The notes beneath the pieces are model-generated. The model was not told where the DNA came from and ran no database searches. It worked only from the letters and a program-made list of their open reading frames with translations. Positions 17,689 to 27,300 of a stretch of DNA of 64,000 nucleotides are shown in pieces (position 1 is the stretch's first letter; each line of letters begins with the position of its first letter). Source of the DNA: an uncultured Alteromonadaceae bacterium (GTDB taxonomy: Bacteria > Pseudomonadota > Gammaproteobacteria > Enterobacterales > Alteromonadaceae); assembly GCA_947503265.1 (NCBI GenBank), contig CANNDC010000013.1, positions 43,222 through 107,221 of the forward strand, in the 5' to 3' direction. A program made the position numbers and the translations under genes.

Positions 17689-17806
17689 TGCACTCTCACT
17701 ATTTGGGATAAGTGGCCTTACCAATTTTATCGAACATAACGTCTTTACTTGTCAATTTCAAGCATTTCGCATCAGCATAAGCCAAGGCAAATTACCAAAA
17801 TGTCTG

Positions 17807-19219
17807 TCATTGAACTTCGTGCAGCAACAACACGCTTGGTTGTGAAATAAAGGCATGAGCCCTATCCCTGTTCCCTGGTTGGGTAAACCATGAAAGATAG
17901 TACTTACCTCCTTGAGGGCTTTTGCTACCTTTACCAACGAATACTCTATGCTCAAAATTGAGCTCACTACTGTTAAAAATATTTTTATTTGATGCAGCGG
18001 TTATAGGTTCTAGTTGTGGGGGATATAAATGTGCATCTTCCACTTTTATAGTGGATAAAGTCTCTGAATCTAAAACAAAACGCATAATTCGGTCATCACG
18101 ACGGACAACCACTCCGATACGATTGTCATCAATCACTTCTGGCGCGTATGGCTTGACGGGAAACCTACCTAGTGAGCCACCGCCTCCAAAATCCCATCGA
18201 AATCCAATCCAATCACTGATCTTAACGCTATTCCAACCCTTCGCTTCACGGCGAGCCACATACATTTGCGTATCACCATTCTTATCATATTTATGATATG
18301 CAATGACAGGACGACTCTTTTGATCAAAACCTAGTTTGACATTCCCATTTATCATGCCACCTTTGGCAGGAACTGGGTCAACAACTTCAGTGTGCTTGAG
18401 TGTCAATGGAAGTTGAATTTTTTCGCCGCTTGAATTTTGCCAATTAACTAGGTCACTACTTCGTGCATAAGACAAACTATGATTGGTTGACGCATCGGGG
18501 GTGTCACGCCAAACCCAGATAAGATGAAAATTTTCATCAGGTCCTTTGGTTGGACCCTCAAAATATCCACTCATTAAGCCTTCACCATCTAAGAACTGAT
18601 TGGCATGCAATCGCGACCATGATTCGCTTTTGGTATCGTAAATATTGTAAATTTCGTTACCATTACCACTGCCGCCATCCCGATACTTAACTAATAACTC
18701 ATTGTTCTTGTTTAGCATAAAAATTGGGTAAGTCATGCGTTGTTCGACAGCTTTGTCGACCATTACATTAATTCGTTTTAGAGAACGGACCTTGTATGGC
18801 TCACTTGTTCTAAAGTATTCAATTGAATCGGCATGCATATTTCCCATTACATGTAAGTTACCTGCACTGTCTAATTCCATGGTCACATAGTTGTGACTGT
18901 CCCAACCAAGCCAACTGTCAACTTTATAATAACGCCAAGTTCTTCCTATCTCTCGATGTGCAACAGTCATTTGGCGATTGCTGTCAAAATACGCGACGAA
19001 CTGATTTTTCCCTCTTGTTAAAAGGGAGGGATTGATGCGGTGACCAGACCAAACATTGTCAATCGCAATGCTACTGACAACTGTATTTGATTCACTCTCT
19101 GCATTTGCGTTGAAAGAATAGAGAAAAGCAGCAATTAAAATAGCAAAGCCCAATAATTGATTGGAATAGTTAGTTTTAATCTGCGATAGACTTTTATTAT
19201 TACTGTAGAAGAAAAACAT
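17807..19219 (-). CDS. PL25-like ulvan lyase, secreted beta-propeller
   Basis: Probable endo-lyase cleaving the bond between sulfated rhamnose and uronic acid in ulvan. It has a signal peptide to about residue 40 (ending FNANA) and is 470 residues long, fitting a single seven-bladed propeller. His109 (in DSHNYV) and His129 (in GNMHA) are 20 apart, and Tyr164 (MTYPIF) and Arg180 (KYRDGG) are 16 apart. These spacings match, as I recall them, the His/His and Tyr/Arg active-site residues of the characterised PL25 enzyme PLSV_3936. It sits between a sulfatase (17 bases upstream) and GH88. Family assignment is from motif spacing and context, not from a search. Confidence 0.85.
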   Translation of the reverse strand: MFFFYSNNKSLSQIKTNYSNQLLGFAILIAAFLYSFNANAESESNTVVSSIAIDNVWSGHRINPSLLTRGKNQFVAYFDSNRQMTVAHREIGRTWRYYKVDSWLGWDSHNYVTMELDSAGNLHVMGNMHADSIEYFRTSEPYKVRSLKRINVMVDKAVEQRMTYPIFMLNKNNELLVKYRDGGSGNGNEIYNIYDTKSESWSRLHANQFLDGEGLMSGYFEGPTKGPDENFHLIWVWRDTPDASTNHSLSYARSSDLVNWQNSSGEKIQLPLTLKHTEVVDPVPAKGGMINGNVKLGFDQKSRPVIAYHKYDKNGDTQMYVARREAKGWNSVKISDWIGFRWDFGGGGSLGRFPVKPYAPEVIDDNRIGVVVRRDDRIMRFVLDSETLSTIKVEDAHLYPPQLEPITAASNKNIFNSSELNFEHRVFVGKGSKSPQGGKYYLSWFTQPGNRDRAHAFISQPSVLLLHEVQ

Positions 19220-19236
19220 TCGTCTTCACCTCGTGT

Positions 19237-20715
19237 TTACAAGTTTAATTTGGCTTGTTCAGTGAGCTTTTGGAAGTAAGGATTGCCCGAGTATTCTGAC
19301 ACTGGAGACCAGTTAGCGTTTTCAACTGGCAAATGAGCACGCATACGGTCTTTGACCTCAGAATATGCTTCGTCATTTGCTACGTTATGCCACTCATTAC
19401 TGTCATTACTATGATCATATAATTCTTCGCTACCATCCTCGTATCTAATATAGCGGTAGCGTTCTGTTTTAATTGCATGGTTGTTTGGACCGTAAGTGGT
19501 AACTGCTGCATGGGTCCACAAGCTATTTGGGTTAGTTATTAAAGGCGTTACATCGTTACCTTGGTTTTGTGGATTACTTGGCAACCCACACATTTTAATT
19601 AAGGTCGGGTATAGGTCTAATAAGCTAACAGGTTTGTTCGTTACCCTATTATCAGTACCCTTTCTTTGATTTTTTGGTGGCATAATAATCAACGGGGTAC
19701 GAGTAGCGCGCTCCCAAAGTGCCATTTTGGCAAACTTACTCTTTTCGCCAATTTGATATCCATGATCACCCCAGAGCACCACTGCGGTATTATTTGCGTA
19801 TTGGCTGGCCTCCAATGCATCGAGTACGATACCAATGCAAGAATCGACAAACGAAACGCTCGCAAGATAAGCCTGCACCATGTTTTTCCATTCACCGTTC
19901 TCGATCGCCCATTCAGTGGTAGGCATCATAGGCAATTCGGTTATTGCTTTGGCAATATTAGGTACGTCATTTAAATCATCTTTAAAATACGGGGGTAATT
20001 TGATATCCGCGATTGGGTGCATGTCGAACCACTTCTGCGGTACATACCAAGGTACATGTGGCCTAAGAAAACCGCCAGCCATAAAGAAGGGCTTATTGTG
20101 TTGAGTATTTAACTGCTCGGCTAGCCAATGCGCAGATTCAAAATCCGGCATCTGTTCGTCTTTTTCAGGAAATGCTCCCCAATCCGTATTTGTGCGCTTG
20201 TCATGCCACTTCATCCTCTTCTCAGGATAGGGTCCAAAGCCTTTGACTCGCCCTCCGTATAAGTCAAAACTGTTGTTGGCGACTTGTTGATGGAAGATTT
20301 TCCCTACGGCTGCCGTGTAGTATCCATGCTGTTTAAAGTACTCACTAATAAAAGTTGACTGAGCGGCTTTTTCATTCGCGGATTTAATATCGTTATCTTT
20401 TACATGACCGTAGATCCCAGTCGTAGAGGGTGCTAGCCCGGTCATGATGCTGGCTCTAGAAGGGCCGCACAATGGAGCTGGTGCATGAGCGTTAGTAAAA
20501 ACAGTTCCGTGTTTTGCTAGCTTATCTATATTAGGAGTTTTTGTATTTGGATGACCTCCCAATGGTCCGACCCAATCGTTCAGGTCATCTACAATCAACA
20601 TCAGGACATTTGGGTATTCCGCTTTCAACAGAGTTAACCAGTCATGGTTGCAAGCAGTAAGCGCTGTAGCTGTAGCTACCCCTGCCCCGCCCAGTATAAA
20701 GTTGCGTCTGTTCAT
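19237..20715 (-). CDS. S1-family sulfatase, iduronate-2-sulfatase-like, with Tat-type signal
   Basis: Formylglycine-dependent sulfatase, probably periplasmic. The N-terminus MNRRNFILGGAG has a twin arginine and a hydrophobic stretch ending LTAC, so it may be a Tat-exported lipoprotein. The metal-binding start NVLMLIVDDLNDW and the modification motif C83-G-P-S-R87 are canonical. GGFLRPHVPWYVP and VVLWGDHGYQIGEKS resemble iduronate-2-sulfatases, consistent with desulfation of ulvan sugars. The gene heads a leftward run with the PL25-like lyase and GH88, opposite the divergent GH105 gene. Confidence 0.92.
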   Translation of the reverse strand: MNRRNFILGGAGVATATALTACNHDWLTLLKAEYPNVLMLIVDDLNDWVGPLGGHPNTKTPNIDKLAKHGTVFTNAHAPAPLCGPSRASIMTGLAPSTTGIYGHVKDNDIKSANEKAAQSTFISEYFKQHGYYTAAVGKIFHQQVANNSFDLYGGRVKGFGPYPEKRMKWHDKRTNTDWGAFPEKDEQMPDFESAHWLAEQLNTQHNKPFFMAGGFLRPHVPWYVPQKWFDMHPIADIKLPPYFKDDLNDVPNIAKAITELPMMPTTEWAIENGEWKNMVQAYLASVSFVDSCIGIVLDALEASQYANNTAVVLWGDHGYQIGEKSKFAKMALWERATRTPLIIMPPKNQRKGTDNRVTNKPVSLLDLYPTLIKMCGLPSNPQNQGNDVTPLITNPNSLWTHAAVTTYGPNNHAIKTERYRYIRYEDGSEELYDHSNDSNEWHNVANDEAYSEVKDRMRAHLPVENANWSPVSEYSGNPYFQKLTEQAKLNL

Positions 20716-20866
20716 TGTTTTTTACCTAACATTGAAATTTGTTTTCCCGTTTTGCTCGCAAAAAACCAATTTAAACAACTGCAGATAGTTTGCATTAACA
20801 ATCATTATAGTGCAATATCAATCATTAATTTACAATAAAAATATTAGTTTCTTAGGGCTTTGGAAT
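20716..20866. promoter_or_regulatory. Divergent intergenic region between sulfatase and GH105 genes
   Basis: The 151-base AT-rich gap must hold promoters for two oppositely transcribed units of the locus. I could not find a -35/-10 pair with good spacing in either direction, and no clear operator repeat is visible. Confidence 0.5.
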
Positions 20867-22135
20867 ATGAACTTGATTGATAAAAAATCTACGAAAATTC
20901 CTATTACACTGAATTTCATACATTTTTTTCCATCATCATTATTAATATTAAGTTTAATTACTGTTACTTTTTCATTCCTGAGCGCTTGTTCAAGTTCAAC
21001 ACCCAATTCAACCCTTGCTGGCGCTAAAGTTGATCACGCAGCCGCACTTCCCAGCAGCAACAAGCTACTAGAGCAAATGGAAAAAGTCGCCAACTGGCAG
21101 ATCCCTAGAATAGATTCTTTGGCCTACCTGGACTTTAAGCGAGAAGAGTCACTAGAACCAGCTAGATGGGTGCAAGGGGCTTTTTACATAGGGTTGACAG
21201 AAATTGCAGAACGGTCTCAGAACCCTTTTTATACAAAATGGATCGCATACAAAACTAACGAATTAAATTGGCAGTTGGGTAAAATACCCTATTTTGGTGA
21301 CGACCAACTCATCGCACAAACTTATATTTGGTATTACTTGAATCATCATAAAAGCGACCGTTTCTTGGAACCAACTAAAAGTGCCTTCGATAAAATATTA
21401 AATGGTAACCCAACAAATTCGTTAGAATTTTCGACGCAGAGAAATGAGGATGGTTTGAACGTATGTCAAAAACGATGGTGTTGGGCTGACGCGCTGTTTA
21501 TGGCTCCTGCATCATGGTTTGGCTTGTCTATAGCTACTGGCGATGAACGCTATGCAAACTATGCACATAAAGAGGTAAAAGCGACAGTAAACTACTTATT
21601 CGACCCCGAACATGATCTACTCTACAGAGATAGTCGTTTTAAAACCCAAACTGATGATTTTGGTAATCAACTTTTTTGGTCACGAGGCAGTGGTTGGGTG
21701 TTTGCCGGCTTGGCAAGAATGATGGAGTTTATTCCTCAAAACGATCCAAACCGTTCATTTTACGAAAACTTGTTTAAAAAAATGGCTGCAAAACTAAAAG
21801 AACTACAGAAGCAAGATGGATCGTGGTCAATGTCGTTGCTAGCGAAAGAAAAAATGCCCCAACCAGAAACAAGTGGCACTGGCTTTTTCACCTACGGCTT
21901 AGCTTGGGGTATCAACAACAAACTTTTATCTGAAGATGAATACTTACCAAGTGTCACGAGGGGCTGGTCCGCATTGAATGCTGCCGTGCAACCTGACGGA
22001 AAACTAGGTTGGGTCCAACAAATTGGAGCTGCGCCCGGTAAAGTAAACGAAAACGATTCGCAAATTTATGCCGTTGGAGCCTATTTATTAGCGGGTTCCG
22101 AACTATATGATTTTCAAAAAGCGAATTCAAAATAA
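20867..22135 (+). CDS. GH105-like unsaturated rhamnogalacturonyl/uronyl hydrolase lipoprotein
   Basis: Removes the unsaturated uronate from lyase products, acting in the periplasm. The ATG at 20867 gives an N-terminus with a lipobox (FSFLSAC); the frame is open to 20810 but the extra residues do not resemble a signal. The (alpha/alpha)6-barrel motifs WVQGAFYIGLTE, GDDQLIAQTYIWYYL and RWCWADALFMAP (holding the catalytic aspartate region of GH105) are clear, as are FWSRGSGWVFAGL and SGTGFFTYGLAWG. It is the most divergent of the three GH105 genes here and heads a rightward unit with DUF4861 and rhaM. Confidence 0.9.
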   Translation: MNLIDKKSTKIPITLNFIHFFPSSLLILSLITVTFSFLSACSSSTPNSTLAGAKVDHAAALPSSNKLLEQMEKVANWQIPRIDSLAYLDFKREESLEPARWVQGAFYIGLTEIAERSQNPFYTKWIAYKTNELNWQLGKIPYFGDDQLIAQTYIWYYLNHHKSDRFLEPTKSAFDKILNGNPTNSLEFSTQRNEDGLNVCQKRWCWADALFMAPASWFGLSIATGDERYANYAHKEVKATVNYLFDPEHDLLYRDSRFKTQTDDFGNQLFWSRGSGWVFAGLARMMEFIPQNDPNRSFYENLFKKMAAKLKELQKQDGSWSMSLLAKEKMPQPETSGTGFFTYGLAWGINNKLLSEDEYLPSVTRGWSALNAAVQPDGKLGWVQQIGAAPGKVNENDSQIYAVGAYLLAGSELYDFQKANSK

Positions 22136-22204
22136 TGGTTAACAACACTAACATTGGTTTTGTTAGTTATTTACAATTTCAAATCTAAAACAGGAACGCG
22201 ATTT

Positions 22205-23128
22205 ATGACCAAGAATCACTCTATTTCGATCAAATCTACATTGGTACTATTAGCTAGTTGTTTGTTTTTTACAGGTTGTGTTGGCACTAAAACCAAAAAT
22301 GAACCCGCAGCGAAAGCTGAACTTGCTTCGGCAAATAAAGTGATGGCGTACGGTCGCTTTGTACCGGAACGTAGGGACGATTTTGCTTGGGAAAACGACA
22401 AAGTTGCTTTTCGAGTTTACGGACCTGCAGCGCCTCTTAAAGGCCATTCAAGTGGAGTCGATGCTTGGCTAAAGCGAGTCGACTATTCAATCATTGATAA
22501 GTGGTATCAAGGCCATGTAAATGGCATTTCTTATCATGTAGATCATGGTGAAGGTTATGATCCTTACCACACAGGTATAAGCCGTGGTGTTGGCGCTACC
22601 GCTATTTGGTTAGATGGCAAAGCATACGCTGCGCACAGTTATAAGAGTTACAAAATACATGAAAGTGGCGCTAACCTAGTTTCGTTTACCCTAGAATACG
22701 AATGGTACACGCCACTAGGTATTGTTAAAGAAATGAAAACCATTTCTTTGCCATTGGGTACTCACTTGTTCAAAGTTGACTCTGTATTCACTTTAGATGG
22801 AAAACCGAGTTCTCTTCCGATTGCGATTGGTGTTGCAACTCATGACGAAAAAGCAGATGTATTTTTTAACAAAGAAACAGGACGCATTTCAGCATGGGAA
22901 GTTATAGATGATTTTGGCATCGGCACAGGGGCCATTGTTGACCCCGAGTTGGTAACTGACATCAAACATATTCCAAGTGACGTAAAAGACGAGAGCCATA
23001 TCTGGATGTTCACATCGTCAGATAAATTCGGAAAGTTATCTTACAAAGCGGGTTTTGCATGGGAAGGTGCAGGCGAGATAACCACTAACCAGCAATGGCA
23101 AACTTATTTAGACAAGGTTCACCCCTAG
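22205..23128 (+). CDS. DUF4861 family lipoprotein
   Basis: Member of DUF4861, often found in polysaccharide loci; no activity is established that I can name with certainty. The ATG at 22205 follows AGGAACGCG and starts a lipobox signal (FFTGC), whereas the frame upstream is uncharacteristic. Visible family pieces are RRDDFAWENDKVAFRVYGPA, VDYSIIDKWY, and GEGYDPYHTGISRGVGATA, with many conserved aromatics and histidines suggesting a sugar-binding pocket. It lies between GH105 and rhaM, which points to a role on rhamnose/uronate oligomers. Confidence 0.8.
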   Translation: MTKNHSISIKSTLVLLASCLFFTGCVGTKTKNEPAAKAELASANKVMAYGRFVPERRDDFAWENDKVAFRVYGPAAPLKGHSSGVDAWLKRVDYSIIDKWYQGHVNGISYHVDHGEGYDPYHTGISRGVGATAIWLDGKAYAAHSYKSYKIHESGANLVSFTLEYEWYTPLGIVKEMKTISLPLGTHLFKVDSVFTLDGKPSSLPIAIGVATHDEKADVFFNKETGRISAWEVIDDFGIGTGAIVDPELVTDIKHIPSDVKDESHIWMFTSSDKFGKLSYKAGFAWEGAGEITTNQQWQTYLDKVHP

Positions 23129-23168
23129 TCATAAAGAGATCAGCAAATAAACAAATAAGAGTACTAGT

Positions 23169-23483
23169 ATGGAAAAAATTGCTTTTGTTATGACCTTATT
23201 GCCGGGTTATGAGGCTGAATATAAAAAGCGCCACGATGAAATTTGGCCTGAATTAGTCACGGCTTTAAAAAATGCGGGAGTTTCAGATTATTCCATTTTC
23301 TTCGAAGAAGAATCGAATAAACTGTTTGCTGTGCTGAAACGCACAGACGATCATACGATGGATCAACTTCCACTCGATCCCATTGTCAAAAAATGGTGGG
23401 CATTTATGGCTGATATCATGGAGTCCAATCCGGACAATTCTCCGGTGGTGAATCCGATAAATAACGTTTTCCATTTAGATTGA
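23169..23483 (+). CDS. rhaM: L-rhamnose mutarotase
   Basis: Interconverts alpha and beta anomers of L-rhamnose. The 104-residue protein has the conserved [14 protein letters not shown] helix with the catalytic histidine, [17 protein letters not shown], and the closing [12 protein letters not shown]... and FHLD ends of the RhaM family. No signal peptide is present, so it is cytoplasmic. Its presence ties the locus to rhamnose, the main sugar of ulvan. Confidence 0.94.
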   Translation: MEKIAFVMTLLPGYEAEYKKRHDEIWPELVTALKNAGVSDYSIFFEEESNKLFAVLKRTDDHTMDQLPLDPIVKKWWAFMADIMESNPDNSPVVNPINNVFHLD

Positions 23484-23620
23484 ATACCAGTCCCGGCTAA
23501 TAAATTACAACAAAACGTTTTATAACGCTTGTTTGTAGTTTATTAGCTGAATTTTTATGGTTTTAGTACGATTTCTAACTTTGTTTAGATATTGAACACA
23601 CTAATTTAATAGTAAGTATT

Positions 23621-25786
23621 ATGAAAAAAATATTGTTGTCATTGCTAATTGTTATTTCGCCGATGAGTTGTGCAAATGAGCCGGCGCATGACGCTAAAAC
23701 TATAGACTCCCTATCGAAGTCGATAGTTTATCGCGCGAACTATGATTTCCCCATCACCAATGATGGCGATGTTCCCTACTACAAAGATAATCGAAATGAT
23801 GCCTTGGGCATTGATGCTCGCAGGTTGGAATATCGCAATTTGTTCGCCAGAGCTACCACTACATTCGATGGCCAGACAGATCACTACGATATTACGATTA
23901 CGCCAGTTACAGAAGAAGATGGAGAACCGTTATACCGTCTTATCATTAATGGCACTATTGTTGGTACTTACCGGGCTTCATATGTTGGAGAAGGATCACC
24001 TAAGGATCTTAAACCTGAAATGCATACATGGAAAAACATCTATGTAGCTACTGGTGATAAAATAGGCATTGAATCTTCCGCTCACACAAACGGTGAAATC
24101 CCAGAAAATGGCGGCACGGCATGGGCACGCGGACGTTGGCAGAGCTTAACATTTCACCCTACTGGTTCGGTCGCAGAGAAACGAACGCACTTCAGTAAAC
24201 ACAAAGATATATTCGTTTCCCAATTCGATTTTAAACCCGATGCAGATGATGTACATGCAGTGGCAGCTCTAGGTTCCATGCTTGTTCACCCAGATATGCA
24301 AGGTGTGAATCGAATCGCTGTCGCGGGTACCGTTGGACACCAAGGAGGGAAATACATCAATGCACGATCCTTGATGGAACTGGCATTTGGCCGCGAAGAT
24401 TTTCATTGGACTGACGCTCATCAGGATTGGCAGAGATCAGTCGATTTAGTCCGTGACAGAGTGAGAGCAGTGCTTGCGCAAGGTGGAAAAGCCTGGGTCC
24501 AAGAGGCAGGACAGTCAGACTTTACCCGCGATTGGATTACTGCTTTAATCGAGTCCGGTGTGCACGAATCCATTATAAAAAATAATGTGGTGGTAGTGCA
24601 GCATAGCGAATGGAATGAAAAGAAAACGACCCCACAAGCTTTATCTTTCGTAAAGCAAAAAGCCACCTACCAAGCCATTTCGGATGGCAACAAACCCAAA
24701 CGTGTTTTTATACGCAAAAATAGACGTGGTCCTTTCACTCCTATGTACGTTGATAAAGACACTAGATGGCTTAACAGCGCGACTTCGAAAGAGAACACTA
24801 GAGTTCACGCTCGCGCTCTTTGGCAGGAGGCAGTGAGAATCATAGAAGAAAATAACTTCGATGCGAAATACTCAGTGATACCTAATGGAGGCGTTGACTT
24901 CTCTGACAATGTTGAAACTTGGTGGATATTCGATCTTGGTCAAAATACTGTGTCTGTTCATGCGTTTTGGCAACGCTATGTCACAGATGTCCGATTGGAT
25001 ACCATTAAACCGCCTGCTGGTCGCTTAGCGGTGGTGATAGACGGCAACTCACCTGATCCCGATGATATAGGGGCAACTCCTGTAATGTTCGGTTTACTTA
25101 AACAAACTGGGTTATCAGACCGTTTGGTGCACATTTCGCATTCCTGTGATCTGGATCCTACTCGCAATAAAGGTTATCAAATTGACGCTGAGAATGAAGC
25201 ACGCCGACAAAAATTCTTACACCACTTAAGTGGTAATAGCGTCGAATTGTTTGGTCCGTTTAAAAACTTACGAGACTATTACAACTGTCGAACGGAGCAA
25301 GATGCAGCAAGAGACGATCTCGTCGATGCGATAAATGCGTCAAGTGCAGATAACCCACTTTGGATTATTGAAGCAGGCGAACCTGATCTTATTGGTTACG
25401 CACTAGAAAAGGCTAACCCAGAAGTCATTAAATACGTTCATGTGGTTTCTCACCACCCTGCAAACGATGACAGTGGGGATTATTTCCAGTGGCAACAAAT
25501 TTTAGACTTTGGCGTGACAGAACATCAAATTGGCGATCAAAACGTTGCCTTACAAACCCCCATTCCAAAATGGGATTGGGCGAAAGATCACCCAAACCCA
25601 GGATTCAAGTTTATTTGGGAAATGCTTGCTTATGCAGAACAAGACGGTGTAGTGCCGTTTCAGGCGAACAAATTCGACTGCTCTGATGCCGGCATGATTT
25701 ATTGGTGGATTACGGGCGCTAACCAAGGTGGTAATAACTTTGCGACACCGGCAGACATCAAAGATATGTTGCTAAAGTCGCTTTGA
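23621..25786 (+). CDS. Exported protein with two tandem nucleoside-hydrolase-like domains
   Basis: A 721-residue exported protein, possibly a lipoprotein (VISPMSC). Residues about 35-180 form a beta-rich module shared with the protein at 27301-28494 (for example DVPYYKDNRNDALGID and RLIINGTIVGTY). Residues about 195-450 and about 465-720 each begin with a strand ending in an Asp-rich motif, FDFKPDADDVHAV and IDGNSPDPDDIGAT, like the calcium-binding DxDxxxDD of inosine-uridine nucleoside hydrolases. Each half continues with alternating strands and helices (WVQEAG, WIIEAGEPD). I infer a duplicated hydrolase fold acting on N- or O-glycosides; I do not recognise a characterised relative. Confidence 0.7.
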   Translation: MKKILLSLLIVISPMSCANEPAHDAKTIDSLSKSIVYRANYDFPITNDGDVPYYKDNRNDALGIDARRLEYRNLFARATTTFDGQTDHYDITITPVTEEDGEPLYRLIINGTIVGTYRASYVGEGSPKDLKPEMHTWKNIYVATGDKIGIESSAHTNGEIPENGGTAWARGRWQSLTFHPTGSVAEKRTHFSKHKDIFVSQFDFKPDADDVHAVAALGSMLVHPDMQGVNRIAVAGTVGHQGGKYINARSLMELAFGREDFHWTDAHQDWQRSVDLVRDRVRAVLAQGGKAWVQEAGQSDFTRDWITALIESGVHESIIKNNVVVVQHSEWNEKKTTPQALSFVKQKATYQAISDGNKPKRVFIRKNRRGPFTPMYVDKDTRWLNSATSKENTRVHARALWQEAVRIIEENNFDAKYSVIPNGGVDFSDNVETWWIFDLGQNTVSVHAFWQRYVTDVRLDTIKPPAGRLAVVIDGNSPDPDDIGATPVMFGLLKQTGLSDRLVHISHSCDLDPTRNKGYQIDAENEARRQKFLHHLSGNSVELFGPFKNLRDYYNCRTEQDAARDDLVDAINASSADNPLWIIEAGEPDLIGYALEKANPEVIKYVHVVSHHPANDDSGDYFQWQQILDFGVTEHQIGDQNVALQTPIPKWDWAKDHPNPGFKFIWEMLAYAEQDGVVPFQANKFDCSDAGMIYWWITGANQGGNNFATPADIKDMLLKSL

Positions 25787-26108
25787 ACAGGCAGTCGCTA
25801 GTGGACGCCTTTGCTTTTAGATGCAGTTCTTTTCGAACCTCTGTTAGCCAAGGCTAAGCTTGACTTCTAATTTGTATATCGGCTAATTCGATTCCTATGT
25901 ACTTAAACCCAGGCTCGCTTAACACCACGTCTGCTTTATCAGTACCAATTTATAATCTGAAGTATATTTGACTTCATTTGAGCTATAATGATTTAATATG
26001 AAATAATTTAACTTATTTAAATCAACCTCAATTTAGTTACGATTTGCGCTGTAGATAAATACAACTAAATTCAGCGTGATCGAATTACTTCAAATAATTG
26101 GTGGAAAG
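25787..26108. other. Intergenic region without recognised gene
   Basis: 322 AT-rich bases between two rightward units. A TATAAT at 25984-25989 exists but no -35 box is at a proper distance. A short TTAGCC/GGCTAA inverted repeat at 25844-25857 has too small a loop for a terminator. It probably carries the promoter of the 26109-35149 unit. Confidence 0.5.
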
Positions 26109-27299
26109 ATGAAAACTATTTTGGCCTTAAGCGGACTTTCATTCCTGCTTGCTCTAGTAATAACAGGCTGCACAAGCAAGTCTGATTCACATCTCCAAAT
26201 TAAATCGCAAAACGAAGTTATTCATGCTTCTACGCTAGACGTTGGTAAACGCGTCGCACAATGGCAAATTGATCACCTAGATAATTTCGACTATTTAGCA
26301 AAACGCTACAGGAAAGGGACAGCCGACCCTAAAAACTGGATCCAAGCAGCATTTTACATTGGCTTGACCCGCTGGACAGAAACGGTCAATGACCAAAAAC
26401 TGCTAGAACATATTGAGGAAATGGCAAAGCAACAAAACTATGGCCTGCGTTTAAAGCGCCCCATGCATGCCGATGATCATGCGATTGGGCAAACCTATTT
26501 ATGGTTGACAGAACAAACCGACAACCATCAAGCCTATCAGCCAATTAAAGAGTTATTTGACGGCATTTTAGAGAATCCTTCTAGTGTTAGCCTCGAAATG
26601 ATTGAAGTTGAGCCTAAACGTTGGGGATTCGAAGGCCCATGCCAAGATCGATGGTGCTGGGCAGACGCGTTATTCATGGCGCCGCGTACATGGTTAAAAC
26701 TCAGTAATATCACTGGTGATAAAACCTACTTCGACTTTGCCGATAAAGAATTTTGGGCAACAGTTGACTACTTGTTTTCTGAAAAATATGGGTTGTTTTT
26801 CCGTGATAGTCGTTACTTTACTATGACTAGCGACAATGGCGAACCGGTATTTTGGAGCAGAGGAAATGGATGGGTATTTGCGGCCTTACCACTAATCATT
26901 GACGATTTACCTCTCGACCATCCATCACGAGATAAATACATTGAATTGTATAAGAAAAATGCAGAAGGTCTGCAAAGAGTTCAGAATCCTAACGGTTATT
27001 GGCCAGCTTCTCTGCTTGATCCAGGTAAAGTAAAAACTCCCGAAGTTAGCGGTACCGGTTTTATTACATTTGGTTTAGCTTGGGGGGTAAACAAGGGTAT
27101 ATTGACGGATCCAAAATACAAATCGAGTGTGTTACAGGGTTGGAAAGCCCTTGAACAAGCAGTAGAACCAAATGGTCGTGTAAACTGGGTTCAACAAGTC
27201 GGTAAAGCACCTGACCCAGTAAAAAAAGAAGACACACAATTATATGGTGTAGGTGCAGTATTGTTGGCAGCATCCGAAATGATGAATTGGGCACAATAA
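26109..27299 (+). CDS. GH105 unsaturated uronyl hydrolase lipoprotein
   Basis: Periplasmic lipoprotein (LALVITGC) with an (alpha/alpha)6 barrel removing unsaturated uronate from lyase products. The ATG at 26109 has GGTGGA six bases upstream, better than the earlier frame start. Motifs: NWIQAAFYIGLTRWTETVND, HADDHAIGQTYLWLTEQT, RWCWADALFMAP with Asp186 as candidate catalytic acid, and FWSRGNGWVFAALP. It is a close paralogue of the gene at 57836-59059 (long identical blocks), so the locus has duplicated this function. It heads a tightly packed unit running through to GH78. Confidence 0.92.
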   Translation: MKTILALSGLSFLLALVITGCTSKSDSHLQIKSQNEVIHASTLDVGKRVAQWQIDHLDNFDYLAKRYRKGTADPKNWIQAAFYIGLTRWTETVNDQKLLEHIEEMAKQQNYGLRLKRPMHADDHAIGQTYLWLTEQTDNHQAYQPIKELFDGILENPSSVSLEMIEVEPKRWGFEGPCQDRWCWADALFMAPRTWLKLSNITGDKTYFDFADKEFWATVDYLFSEKYGLFFRDSRYFTMTSDNGEPVFWSRGNGWVFAALPLIIDDLPLDHPSRDKYIELYKKNAEGLQRVQNPNGYWPASLLDPGKVKTPEVSGTGFITFGLAWGVNKGILTDPKYKSSVLQGWKALEQAVEPNGRVNWVQQVGKAPDPVKKEDTQLYGVGAVLLAASEMMNWAQ

Positions 27300-27300
27300 C

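Noticed and set aside
25984..25989. TATAAT as a promoter for the GH105 unit
   Set aside because: The only TTGAC-like box is 10 bases upstream, too close for sigma70, and no RNA evidence exists.
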